This document shows positions 53,717 through 62,039 of a stretch of 64,000 nucleotides of DNA, one piece after another; position 1 is the stretch's first letter; each line of letters begins with the position of its first letter. The notes below the pieces were generated by a model. That model saw only the letters and a list, made by a program, of their open reading frames with translations. It did no database searches and had not been told where the DNA came from. Origin of the DNA: Terriglobia bacterium (GTDB taxonomy: Bacteria > Acidobacteriota > Terriglobia > Bryobacterales > Bryobacteraceae); contig JAIQFI010000010.1 in NCBI GenBank assembly GCA_020073345.1, positions 62,001 to 126,000 on the forward strand. The letters are read 5' to 3'. The position numbers and the translations under genes are program-made.

Positions 53717-56092
53717 ATGGCCGTCTATATTTGCACAGGCATTGTGGTATGCCTGATCAGTCTCGCGCACGCGGACCCGCGCCGCTTGAGCGAATTCCAG
53801 TATTACCTGATCTGCGCCATCATCGCCGCCCTAGGGTTGCGGCTCACGACGTCTCGCACCTCGATTCCCGCCGGCTTCCTAGTGATGTTGCTGGCGATCG
53901 AAGACCTGAGCCTCCCGGAACTGCTATTCATCGCCAGCGTGGTTGCGCTGCTGGGCCAACTTCAGGAGTCTGGACGCACTTTGCCGCGACCCTCGGCCGT
54001 GATTTTTTGCATTGCGAGCGGAACCCTGGGCATCGCCTCGGCCCAGAGGGCCCACCAGGTCTTCGCGCTGTTCAAATACAACGTTCTGTTTCCGGCTCCG
54101 GTCATCGCCAGCTCCCTCGTGCTGCTCTTGAATTGGGGTCTGGCGGAGACGCTGCGGAAAGACCGCTCTGTCTCTATCGGCCAGGTACTTCAGAAGGAGT
54201 GCCGCCCTTTATTGCCCTGGTTTGTGGGACTGGCGTACCTGGCATATCTGGTTCGAAGCGCCGCGATGCTGAATGGGATGAATCCGGGCCTGGTGGCGCT
54301 ACCCATGCTGTTTGCGCTGGATGCGGCATTTCGCGCCTGGTTCGATTCCAAAGCGAAGCACCGCGAAGAACTGGCATCGCTCCACCAGCGAACTCTGGAG
54401 ACCCTGGCAGTGGCCATCGACGGCCGCGACCACACCACGCACATGCATCTGCGCCGGGTCCAGTGCTACGTTCGGGCGGTGGGACAGGAGCTGAAACTCA
54501 GCGAGGAACAGTTGGACCACCTGAATGTGGCAGCGTTGCTCCACGACATCGGCAAGCTGGGGATTCCCGACCATATCCTGCTCAAGCCGCGGAGCTTATC
54601 GCCGGAAGAATGGGAAAAGATGAAGACCCACCCGGTCGGCGGCGCCGAGATGCTCAAGCGGATGAACTTCCCGGAGCCGGTGCAGGAAATCGTCGTCACC
54701 CATCATGAAAAGTGGGACGGTACGGGCTATCCGCAGGGCCTTAAAGCGAATCAAATTCCGATCGGCGCGCGGATTCTTTCGGCGGTGGACTGCCTGGATG
54801 CACTCGCGTCAGACCGGCCCTACCGCGGGGCTCTCCCCATCGATGTGGCGATGGCCACAGTCGCCAAGGAAGCGGGAAAGAGCTTCGATCCGCGCGTGGT
54901 TGCCGTGTTGCAACGGCGCTATGTGGAGCTGGAGCGAATGGCTTGGGGTGAAGTGACGAATGACGGGGGCGCCGACGGAGCCGAGGCCCCCGGCCAAGAT
55001 CTTGGAACGCTGTCGGCTACTCTGAATGCCGCCTCGGGTTCCGCGAATTCGATCCTGGACCCGATTGTCTCGGCGCGGCAGGAAACGCAGCTTCTGCAGA
55101 CGCTGGCCAACGCTCTGACGCACTCGTTGGGCACGCGCGAGGTGACCTCGGCCATCCATGAGGGCGTGAAACAGATGATCGCACACGATACGCTGGCGAT
55201 CTATGTGGGGCGCGGAAGTGAGCTGGAGCCTGTCGAGATCGTGGGGAAGAGTAGTCACCTATTCCGCCGGGAAACATTCCCCATTGCGAAAGGACTCTCG
55301 GGCCGCGTTCTTCAGCACGGCACTTCGATCCTGAACGGGGATCCGTCCGTGGAATTTAGCTTCAAGAACGATTCGGTGGTGGTATACAAGCTGCAGTCGG
55401 CACTGGCAGTGCCCCTGACGGGCCCCAACGGGATGGCGGGGGTCCTGACTCTGTACCATACCGACCTGGAAGCGTTTAACCGTGATCATCTTCGACTTCT
55501 CGAAGCCGTCAGCCAGCAGGTCGCCCCAGCCGTCGAAAGCGCGCTGCGCTACCACGACACCGAAAAACTGGCGATAACCGATCACCTGACGGGCCTCCCC
55601 AACGCACGCTCACTGGAACTGCACCTGCATCGCGAGCTTTCACGGGCCCAGCGGGAAAACACCACCGTAGGAGTCATGGTCTGCGACTTGAACGGATTTA
55701 AGCAGGTCAATGACCGGTTCGGTCACTTGAAGGGGAACCAAGTGCTGCAGGCGGTTGCGAAAGGATTGGAGGATGTCTGCCGGAAGTCCGATTACGTCGC
55801 ACGGATGGGTGGAGACGAATTCGTCATCGTGGTGCCCAGCCTGCGGGATGACCTGCATTTTTCCTATGTCGAACGGCTGCAAAGCGTGGCGCACGTAGCT
55901 GGTTGGAGCGTGTGCAGCGAGCAGTGTATTTCCATCAGCGTGGGCACCGCCATTTATCCTTTCGATGGGGTGGATGCCGAAGTCCTGCTGGCCGAGGCCG
56001 ACCGGAGAATGTACAGCGCCAAACCGCAGCGGCCTCTGCTCCTGGCGGATCCCGACCGCGGGGAAGTAGTGGCCCAAGAGAGCGCTAGTTGA
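53717..56092 (+). CDS. Membrane protein with HD-GYP, GAF and GGDEF domains
   Basis: I chose ATG 53717, giving 791 residues. Residues 1 to about 200 form six or so membrane helices (ICTGIVVCLISLAHADPRRL, LLVMLLAIEDLSLPELLFIASVVAL-type text). An HD-GYP domain follows: LLHDIGKLGIPDH near residue 274 and GTGYPQGLK near 336, both complete. A GAF domain spans about 455-614. The GGDEF domain has ARMGGDEFVIVV near 697 and an inhibitory-site RKSD five residues before it. Both halves look active, so it could make and break c-di-GMP with sensory control. No partner gene is adjacent. Confidence 0.9.
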   Translation: MAVYICTGIVVCLISLAHADPRRLSEFQYYLICAIIAALGLRLTTSRTSIPAGFLVMLLAIEDLSLPELLFIASVVALLGQLQESGRTLPRPSAVIFCIASGTLGIASAQRAHQVFALFKYNVLFPAPVIASSLVLLLNWGLAETLRKDRSVSIGQVLQKECRPLLPWFVGLAYLAYLVRSAAMLNGMNPGLVALPMLFALDAAFRAWFDSKAKHREELASLHQRTLETLAVAIDGRDHTTHMHLRRVQCYVRAVGQELKLSEEQLDHLNVAALLHDIGKLGIPDHILLKPRSLSPEEWEKMKTHPVGGAEMLKRMNFPEPVQEIVVTHHEKWDGTGYPQGLKANQIPIGARILSAVDCLDALASDRPYRGALPIDVAMATVAKEAGKSFDPRVVAVLQRRYVELERMAWGEVTNDGGADGAEAPGQDLGTLSATLNAASGSANSILDPIVSARQETQLLQTLANALTHSLGTREVTSAIHEGVKQMIAHDTLAIYVGRGSELEPVEIVGKSSHLFRRETFPIAKGLSGRVLQHGTSILNGDPSVEFSFKNDSVVVYKLQSALAVPLTGPNGMAGVLTLYHTDLEAFNRDHLRLLEAVSQQVAPAVESALRYHDTEKLAITDHLTGLPNARSLELHLHRELSRAQRENTTVGVMVCDLNGFKQVNDRFGHLKGNQVLQAVAKGLEDVCRKSDYVARMGGDEFVIVVPSLRDDLHFSYVERLQSVAHVAGWSVCSEQCISISVGTAIYPFDGVDAEVLLAEADRRMYSAKPQRPLLLADPDRGEVVAQESAS

Positions 56093-56104
56093 GTATTGCG
56101 ACTT

Positions 56105-56377
56105 CTACTGTTGCGAGGACGACGACATCTCGTCGGCTGACTTCTTGACCATCAGCAGTACGATCGTCGTGGCGAGGCAGGTCACAAATGATCCCACGTA
56201 ATTGGTGAACAGGGCTACCACCGTAAGCGCGGCGGAGAGGATGAACAGGCCGGTGACAATCTTGCCAAAGTGCTGGCGGAGGTTTTTCTTCGCTACCGGG
56301 TTGACCAACTCCCCGCAGTTGATACAGGCTACGTCGCTTTTGGCGATCGGGGACTCGCACTGTTTGCAGCGTTGCAT
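56105..56377 (-). CDS. Small zinc-ribbon membrane protein
   Basis: The 90-residue protein has Cys4, Cys7, Cys18 and Cys21 (CKQC...CINC), a basic linker and two membrane helices (KIVTGLFILSAALTVVALF and VGSFVTCLATTIVLLM), then a Ser-rich tail. The layout resembles the larger 665-1156 protein, but the sequence does not. Function unknown. It is convergent with the c-di-GMP gene (12-base gap). Confidence 0.75.
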   Translation of the reverse strand: MQRCKQCESPIAKSDVACINCGELVNPVAKKNLRQHFGKIVTGLFILSAALTVVALFTNYVGSFVTCLATTIVLLMVKKSADEMSSSSQQ

Positions 56378-56409
56378 AAGTGCCTGAATAGACCAGGCAG
56401 CCCCAGTCT

Positions 56410-56430
56410 ACAGTCCGTACCGGACGCTGT
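56410..56430. other. Imperfect hairpin upstream of the PQQ-propeller gene
   Basis: ACAGTCCG (56410-56417), TAC, CGGAC with a two-base bulge before TGT. It lies in the 164-base gap 56378-56541, which also holds a short repeat GGTAGACG (56518-56525 and nearby) and a GAGGAGG ribosome site before 56542. Regulatory role is only a guess. Confidence 0.3.
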
Positions 56431-56541
56431 CTATTGGGGGTTTACCCGATCTGGTCTAAGCAATCCTCTCCCCGCCGTACCTAGAGGGTGCGGTAAACTA
56501 CCCTGTCGGTAGACGCTGTTGGTAGACGTGAGGAGGCTGAC

Positions 56542-58350
56542 ATGGCCAGGACGTTACTCTGTATCGCGTTCGTCATCGCATTTATAGGGGCTGGAATCGT
56601 GACTCCCTCCGCCCTGGCACAGGTCCAAAACTACAAGCCCGTTACTGCCGCGGAGTTGGCTAACCCCAGCCCGAATGACTGGCTGAGTTTCAGCCGTACC
56701 TATGACGACCAGCGATTCAGTCCGCTGAATCAGATCACGCGGCAGAACGTGAACCAGTTGCGAATGGCATGGTCGCGCGGGACACCTGCCGGTACCGTCG
56801 AGAGCACTCCTCTGGTTCGCGGCGGCACGATGTATATCATGACCGCTACGGGCGGCGTGATGGCCCTGAACGCCACCAACGGCGACTTGCTGTGGGAATA
56901 CACTCGTCCGCAGCCACCCGCGCCGGCAGCTCCCGCAGCAGGGGCCGCGGGTGGTGGTCGGGGCGCAGTCCGCGCGGGGGGTGGCCGTGGCGCACCGGCG
57001 CGAGTGTACAACTCCCGATCGAAGACGTTCTCCATCTTCGACGACCTGATCTTCTATACCGCTCCCGACAGCAACGTGGTGGGCCTGGACGCCCGCACCG
57101 GCGAGCTGCGCTGGCAGAGCAGGGTCGACAATCGCGGCAACTCTTCGGGCACAATCATGGCCGGCGACAAAGTGATCTCGGGCGGCTCGGGCTGCGGCAC
57201 GCGGGCGAGTTGCTATATTTCGGCGCACGACGCGCACACCGGCAAAGAGTTGTGGAAGTTCTACACCACGCCCGCGGCGGGCGAACCCGGCGGCGATAGC
57301 TGGGCGGACGTGCCGGACGAGCGCCGGGTGGCTTCCACCTGGGGTTCTCCCGGCGCCTACGATCCGGTGCGCGACATCGTTTACTACGGCATCGCTAACC
57401 CGACGCCGAACAGCAGGATTGCGCGGCACAACGGCAATCCGTTCGCGATTCCGACGTCGGCACCCTCGGCGCTCTACAGCAATTCGACAGTCGCGCTGGA
57501 CGGCAAAACCGGCAAGCTTCTGTGGTATTTCCAGCACCTGCCCGGCGACGACTGGGATGAGGATTGGACCAACGAACGCACGCTGATCCACACCAAGGTG
57601 AACCCGAATCCGCAATTCGTGAAGTGGATCAACCCAAAGATCAAGCCCGGCGAAGAGCGCGACACAATTTTCGCGGCGGGCGAATCGGGCGGCATCTTTT
57701 TGCTGGACCGGCTGACGGGCGAGTTTCTGTGGGCCAACCCGTTCCCCTATGATGCGCCGAACTTCTGGCTGAAGAATGTCGACGTTAATACCGGCAAAAC
57801 CTATTTGAACGAAGACCTCATCTTTCGCAATAAAGGCGAAGAGAAGATCATTTGCTTCTTCAACACCCGCAGCTACTGGCCGGCGGCTTACTCGCCGCTG
57901 ACCAACTCGATGTATGTTCCGTACATCGATGTGTGCCTCGACAATATCGAAGGCGGCCAGCGCAAGGGCGTGGCGCGCGCGGGCGCGGATCCGCAAAAGT
58001 TGAACGGGATCGGGAAGATCAACATGGAGACGGGCGAGATCCTGCGCTTCGGCGAGCAGCGCGCTCCCGCCAACGGGGCCGTGCTGGCCACGGCCGGCAA
58101 CCTGATCTTCTGGGGCGATCTGGACCGCCGCCTGCACGCGTTCGACGCCGAGACCGGCAAGCAGCTGTGGGAAGGCATCGTCGGTGGAAGCATCGCGGTA
58201 AGCACCATCACCTACGCAGTGAACGGGAAGCAGTACGTCGCGATTCTGACCGGCGACGGCGCGCTCGGTCCGGGCTTGGTCACATTGCACGCGCCCGAGA
58301 TCAAGCGCGTCGCCGGGCACAACGCGGTATATGTGTTTGCACTGCCGTAG
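56542..58350 (+). CDS. Exported PQQ-dependent dehydrogenase-type beta-propeller protein
   Basis: The 602-residue protein has a signal peptide and an eight-bladed propeller of quinoprotein type. Blade motifs such as GVMALNATNGDLLWEY, NVVGLDARTGELRWQS, HDAHTGKELWKFY, LDGKTGKLLWYF and FDAETGKQLWEG carry the W-docking pattern. A PQQ-site-like stretch SGSGCGTRASCYISA has two Cys, but not adjacent ones. A Pro/Ala/Gly/Arg-rich insert (about residues 117-151) interrupts the early blades. It is likely a periplasmic alcohol dehydrogenase; no cytochrome gene is next to it. Strong GAGGAGG site supports the start. Confidence 0.85.
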   Translation: MARTLLCIAFVIAFIGAGIVTPSALAQVQNYKPVTAAELANPSPNDWLSFSRTYDDQRFSPLNQITRQNVNQLRMAWSRGTPAGTVESTPLVRGGTMYIMTATGGVMALNATNGDLLWEYTRPQPPAPAAPAAGAAGGGRGAVRAGGGRGAPARVYNSRSKTFSIFDDLIFYTAPDSNVVGLDARTGELRWQSRVDNRGNSSGTIMAGDKVISGGSGCGTRASCYISAHDAHTGKELWKFYTTPAAGEPGGDSWADVPDERRVASTWGSPGAYDPVRDIVYYGIANPTPNSRIARHNGNPFAIPTSAPSALYSNSTVALDGKTGKLLWYFQHLPGDDWDEDWTNERTLIHTKVNPNPQFVKWINPKIKPGEERDTIFAAGESGGIFLLDRLTGEFLWANPFPYDAPNFWLKNVDVNTGKTYLNEDLIFRNKGEEKIICFFNTRSYWPAAYSPLTNSMYVPYIDVCLDNIEGGQRKGVARAGADPQKLNGIGKINMETGEILRFGEQRAPANGAVLATAGNLIFWGDLDRRLHAFDAETGKQLWEGIVGGSIAVSTITYAVNGKQYVAILTGDGALGPGLVTLHAPEIKRVAGHNAVYVFALP

Positions 58351-58385
58351 GCTCGGGGGATCGGCTTTGCAGCCTGACCTCACAG

Positions 58386-58414
58386 ATTGATTGAGAAGTT
58401 TTCATTAAATCAAT
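58386..58414. other. AT-rich inverted repeat between 58351 and 58536
   Basis: ATTGATT (58386-58392) and AATCAAT (58408-58414), 15 bases apart, in an AT-rich gap that contrasts with the surrounding GC-rich genes. It could be an operator or part of a promoter for the 58537 gene. No other feature is evident in this gap. Confidence 0.35.
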
Positions 58415-58536
58415 AACATGAGTCGGCTGCATCGATTCTTTTTATTGGACGGTTTGCCCAGCGGCCGGTAGCATTATGTTGCAGAGTCTCCTCGTCGCTG
58501 CTCTCACTGATCTCAGAAGATTTGAAGAGTGCAGCC

Positions 58537-58977
58537 GTGCCAATTTCAAACTCCTATATCATTCAGTATCTTTTGGACGGAACCTCAGAAATTCCGGCGC
58601 AGATCCATTGGTGTGAAAAAGACGCGGATCAGATCGGGTATGTGGCGCTGGTGGAAGACGTGGACGTGATTTTAGAGCCGGTCTACTCACGAGCGGGCTC
58701 GCGCATGGTCTTGAGGTTCCGCCATGCCGGCGAAGAATTCAGTATTAGTGAACCTGCGGGCGGAGGGTGGCTGGGCCGCAAATTCTCGACTGAGGACGAG
58801 CGCTATCTGGTGGGGCTGTTCCGCGGACTTATCGCGGCCGTGACTTCCCAGTGCGCTGCCCGGCGTCAACGGGCTGATGAGAATCAAGAGGAGATCCGGG
58901 TGCGAATCAGCCGCCGGCTGCTCTTCGGAGAAGCTCGGGAAACTTCCAGACGAGGCGTTATCGCCCAACGATTGTAA
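58537..58977 (+). CDS. Hypothetical protein
   Basis: I chose GTG 58537 (MPISNSYIIQYLLDGTSEIPAQIHWCEKDADQIGYVALVEDV), giving 146 residues; TTG 58522 is the alternative. The chain is a mix of strands in the first half and a charged helix (RADENQEEIRVRISRRLL) at the end. No signal peptide, membrane segment or known motif. The upstream gap is AT-rich with an inverted repeat. I cannot name a family. Confidence 0.55.
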   Translation: MPISNSYIIQYLLDGTSEIPAQIHWCEKDADQIGYVALVEDVDVILEPVYSRAGSRMVLRFRHAGEEFSISEPAGGGWLGRKFSTEDERYLVGLFRGLIAAVTSQCAARRQRADENQEEIRVRISRRLLFGEARETSRRGVIAQRL

Positions 58978-59092
58978 GCAGCGCGGTTGCGGATTTCGTC
59001 GGATCGGCAACCGTTGGCGGACAAGTACGTACTCGCTTGATGATGCTACTCCGTGTTCATGATTCGGAGCATCGTTATATCATCGATAGCGC

Positions 59093-59761
59093 ATGTTGAA
59101 GCTGGACGCGAAGCCTGAGCCAGTAGAAATCGACCTTGCCAAGTCCGCTGTGGTTGTGGTGGATATGCAAAACGCGTTCGCCAGCAAGAACGGGATGCTG
59201 GACATCGCGGGCGTCGATATCACCGGTGCGCCAGCGGTCGTTCGAAGCATCGCCGGCGTGCTGGAAGCCGCGCGGCGGGCGAGGGTGCCGATTGTCTACC
59301 TGCAAATGGGATTCAAACCGGATCTCAGCAACAGCGGCGGCCCCGCGGCGCCGAACTGGCACAAGGAGCTGGCGCTTCGCCTGATGGCTTGCAGGCCGGA
59401 GCTCAACGGTAAGCTGCTTGTGGAGGGAACCTGGGACTTCGCCATTGTGGATGATTTGAAGCCAAGACCTGGGGATCTGGTGGTGGTGAAGAGCAGATAC
59501 AGCGGCTTCGCGAACACCACTCTTGACGACGAGCTTAAGTCTCGCGGAATCAAGTATCTGATCTTCACCGGCATCGCGACGAATGTGTGCGTCGAAACCA
59601 CGCTACGCCATGCGTTCGTGTTGGATTACTGGCCGATCCTGATTTCCGATGCGGTGATGGCCGCGGGTCCGGCAGCGATGCAGGAGGCGACTCTGTTCAA
59701 CGTCGAAACCTATTTCGGGTGGACGATTCCCGCGGGCGAGTTCATCGAGAAGATCGTGTAA
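59093..59761 (+). CDS. RutB-like cysteine hydrolase (isochorismatase superfamily)
   Basis: The 222-residue protein has the Asp-Lys-Cys triad at D24 (VVVDMQNAF), K133 (VVKSRYSGF) and C166 (GIATNVCVETTLRHA), the positions I recall for the ureidoacrylate hydrolase RutB. Length and the C-terminal WPILISDAVMAA also agree. RutB acts in pyrimidine degradation, but no other rut gene is present, so it may hydrolyse another amide. It precedes the Tat-exported dehydrogenase gene by 30 bases. Confidence 0.82.
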   Translation: MLKLDAKPEPVEIDLAKSAVVVVDMQNAFASKNGMLDIAGVDITGAPAVVRSIAGVLEAARRARVPIVYLQMGFKPDLSNSGGPAAPNWHKELALRLMACRPELNGKLLVEGTWDFAIVDDLKPRPGDLVVVKSRYSGFANTTLDDELKSRGIKYLIFTGIATNVCVETTLRHAFVLDYWPILISDAVMAAGPAAMQEATLFNVETYFGWTIPAGEFIEKIV

Positions 59762-59791
59762 GGTGATATCCTGCGCCAGGAGGAGACTTCC

Positions 59792-61099
59792 ATGGCACTC
59801 TCGCGTCGAAAAATGCTGAAGAGAGCGGCGGCAGCGGGAGGAGCGGTGCTCTCGCCGCAGGTGGTCACCGGGCAGGCGCCCGCACAGCTCACGGGCACTC
59901 AGACCGGACGCCGGTTCAAAGCGTTTGTCCGGCACGGCACCGGCGCGTCCGTCGAGGAGCTTAAGCTGCGCGCGATCCAGCCACGCGAAGTCCTGGTTCG
60001 CACGCAAGCTTCGGCGGTTTGCTACACCATCGTCGGCGGAGCCCTAGCAACTACGACTGTCCAGCAAGCGTCGATCCCGAATCATTCCGGCATGGGTGTG
60101 GTGGAAGCCATCGGGCCGCTGGTGAAACGAGTCCAGGTCGGCGACCGCGTAGTGGTCCCCGGCACACCGCAATGCGGAGTGTGCTATCAGTGCCTGCACG
60201 GACGGGCTGACTGGTGCCAGTTCCTGGACACCGCGCCGGCGCATCCCATGGCGGAGATGGCGGACGGCACGCAGGTGTTCGAGGGCGCCTCGCTAGGTGG
60301 CTTGAGCGAGATCATGGTGGTGCCGGAAGAGTACTGCTGTCCGGTGTTCACCGATCTTCCCGCCGAGCAACTGACGCTGCTCGGTGACACGGTCGGCACT
60401 GGCCTGGCCGCGGGACGCGACTTGGTCCAGATCGAGCCGGGTTGGAACGTTGTAGTGCAGGGTGCGGGACCCGTCGGGATGGGTGCGATCCAAACCGCGC
60501 GGCTCGCCAACGCGGGTCAGGTGATCGTGATCGAACCGATCCGGGCGCGAAGAGAGATCGCCATGAAGGTGGGCGGGACGATAGCCCTGGATCCAAACGC
60601 GGAAGGCAACGGCCTGATCGCCAAGATTCACAACCTGTGCAAGGGCATCACCGACCGTCGTTTCGCCGGCGGGCGGATCTTCGGCGAACGGTTCCTGGCG
60701 GTGCCCGATGGCGCCGACTTCGTCATCAACGCGGTGGGCAGCGACTGGTTCCCGCCCAAGGTCGAGGCGGGGCCCGATCCCACGGCCATTCTGCCGCTGC
60801 AACAGTGCTTCGACTTCACCCGCGCGGGCGGGCATATCGTGATGCTGGGCGTGGCTTGGCGCGGCAATGTGAGCTTCAACGCCGCGCAATTCTCCAACCG
60901 CGGGCGGACCTTCTACTCCGGCCAGCAGGGCGGCCTGAATATGCTGCGCGACATCCCGCGCTACGTGAAGCTGATCGAAAAGGGCGTGATCGATATGAAG
61001 TCCATGATCACGAGAACCTATCCGATCGAGCGCACCCGGGAAGCCGTGCAGGACGTCGCGGATCGCACCGTGCTCGGCGCGGTGATCACCTTCTCTTAG
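59792..61099 (+). CDS. MDR zinc-dependent alcohol dehydrogenase with Tat signal
   Basis: The 435-residue protein begins MALSRRKMLKRAAAAGGAVLSP, a twin-arginine signal, followed by a medium-chain dehydrogenase. Catalytic zinc residues C77 (SAVCYT) and H98 (PNHSGMGVVE) and structural zinc Cys 128, 131, 134 and 142 are present. The Rossmann motif is VVVQGAGPVGMGAIQTARLANAG. Export of an NAD-dependent enzyme is unusual, since free cofactor is scarce outside the cytoplasm. A GGAGGAG site precedes the start. It is followed after 22 bases by the CMD-family gene, and the three genes from 59093 look like one operon. Confidence 0.85.
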   Translation: MALSRRKMLKRAAAAGGAVLSPQVVTGQAPAQLTGTQTGRRFKAFVRHGTGASVEELKLRAIQPREVLVRTQASAVCYTIVGGALATTTVQQASIPNHSGMGVVEAIGPLVKRVQVGDRVVVPGTPQCGVCYQCLHGRADWCQFLDTAPAHPMAEMADGTQVFEGASLGGLSEIMVVPEEYCCPVFTDLPAEQLTLLGDTVGTGLAAGRDLVQIEPGWNVVVQGAGPVGMGAIQTARLANAGQVIVIEPIRARREIAMKVGGTIALDPNAEGNGLIAKIHNLCKGITDRRFAGGRIFGERFLAVPDGADFVINAVGSDWFPPKVEAGPDPTAILPLQQCFDFTRAGGHIVMLGVAWRGNVSFNAAQFSNRGRTFYSGQQGGLNMLRDIPRYVKLIEKGVIDMKSMITRTYPIERTREAVQDVADRTVLGAVITFS

Positions 61100-61121
61100 C
61101 GAAAGTCTGGACTTACTATCT

Positions 61122-61766
61122 ATGCGAATTGCCCTTTTTGCAGGCCTGTGCGCGATCGTAGCCTCAGCCCAGTCGGACATCGACCCGCAGTCATTCAGCC
61201 GCCTCCCGCTAATTCAGCGCGAGAAGCTTTCCGGCGACACGCTGCGCGTCTACGACGCCGTCGTCGGCAAGGACGCGAATGGCAAGGATCGTCCCACGCC
61301 GCCGCTGGGTCCGGCGGCGACATCTCTTTACAGCCCGGGTGTCGCCCTCCCGATGAACCAGCTCAACCAGTATCTGCGCAACACGGTGGTCGGCACCGCG
61401 GTCTTCCAGATCTGCACCTTGATCGCCGCGCGCGAATTCGACGAAGCTTATGAATGGAATTCGCACGAAACTGGCGCCAAGCGCGCCAACGTGGATCAGA
61501 AGACCATCGACGCGATCAAATTCAATCGACCTTTGGATGGAGTACCGGAGAAAGATGCGCTGGTGATCCGCTTCGGCCGGGCGATTTTCCATGACCGCAA
61601 GGTCAGCCCCGAACTCTACGCCCAAGTGGTCGAGGCTTTCGGCCAACAGGGGATGTTCGAGCTCACGGCTGTCATGGGCGATTACGCCATGGCCGCGATC
61701 ATGCTGCGTGCTGTTGACCAGCACGTGCCGAACGCGACGAGCGAGCTACCGGCGATCAAGCGCTAG
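61122..61766 (+). CDS. Exported carboxymuconolactone decarboxylase (CMD) family protein
   Basis: The 214-residue protein has a signal peptide (MRIALFAGLCAIVASAQ), then a helical CMD/AhpD fold. The central helix reads TLIAAREFDEAYEWNSHET, with the EW..H motif of CMD proteins; the CxxC of AhpD-type peroxidases is missing. An exported location rules out a simple role in the cytoplasmic protocatechuate branch. It is likely coexpressed with the Tat dehydrogenase just upstream. Confidence 0.8.
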   Translation: MRIALFAGLCAIVASAQSDIDPQSFSRLPLIQREKLSGDTLRVYDAVVGKDANGKDRPTPPLGPAATSLYSPGVALPMNQLNQYLRNTVVGTAVFQICTLIAAREFDEAYEWNSHETGAKRANVDQKTIDAIKFNRPLDGVPEKDALVIRFGRAIFHDRKVSPELYAQVVEAFGQQGMFELTAVMGDYAMAAIMLRAVDQHVPNATSELPAIKR

Positions 61767-61815
61767 ACTGTATGAACTGTGACAAAATATGGGCGAAGGT
61801 TGCACCATATTTCGC

Positions 61816-62034
61816 ATGGACTACGAGCAAGCCATCAAGGACCTTCAGGACAATCTAGTCGTGATTGCCGAGATCGAGCGGCGGCGATCCCGCATGCTGC
61901 TGGAGCGCTCCGAACACATCGGCGAGTTGATCGAGTACCGTCGGCGGATCGACCATAACCTGGCTGAAATCACCGACAAACTGAACGGTCTGATCGGCTA
62001 CGTCGACGGGCTCGGGCCCCCGCCGGCCCCCTAA
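61816..62034 (+). CDS. Small coiled-coil hypothetical protein
   Basis: ATG 61816 gives 72 residues (MDYEQAIKDLQDNLVVIAEIERRRSRMLLERSEHIGEL), almost entirely one amphipathic helix or coiled coil with a Pro tail; ATG 61789 would add nine residues. The Leu/Ile heptad spacing is clear. No known family. It converges with the next propeller gene at a 5-base gap. Confidence 0.6.
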   Translation: MDYEQAIKDLQDNLVVIAEIERRRSRMLLERSEHIGELIEYRRRIDHNLAEITDKLNGLIGYVDGLGPPPAP

Positions 62035-62039
62035 CCCAG

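Noticed and set aside
56554-58383. 609-codon minus-strand frame opposite the PQQ-propeller gene
   Set aside because: The plus strand has signal peptide, ribosome site and repeated blade motifs; the minus frame shows none.
59093-59761. Full pyrimidine (rut) pathway
   Set aside because: Only a RutB-like gene is present; none of the other rut genes is in the window.
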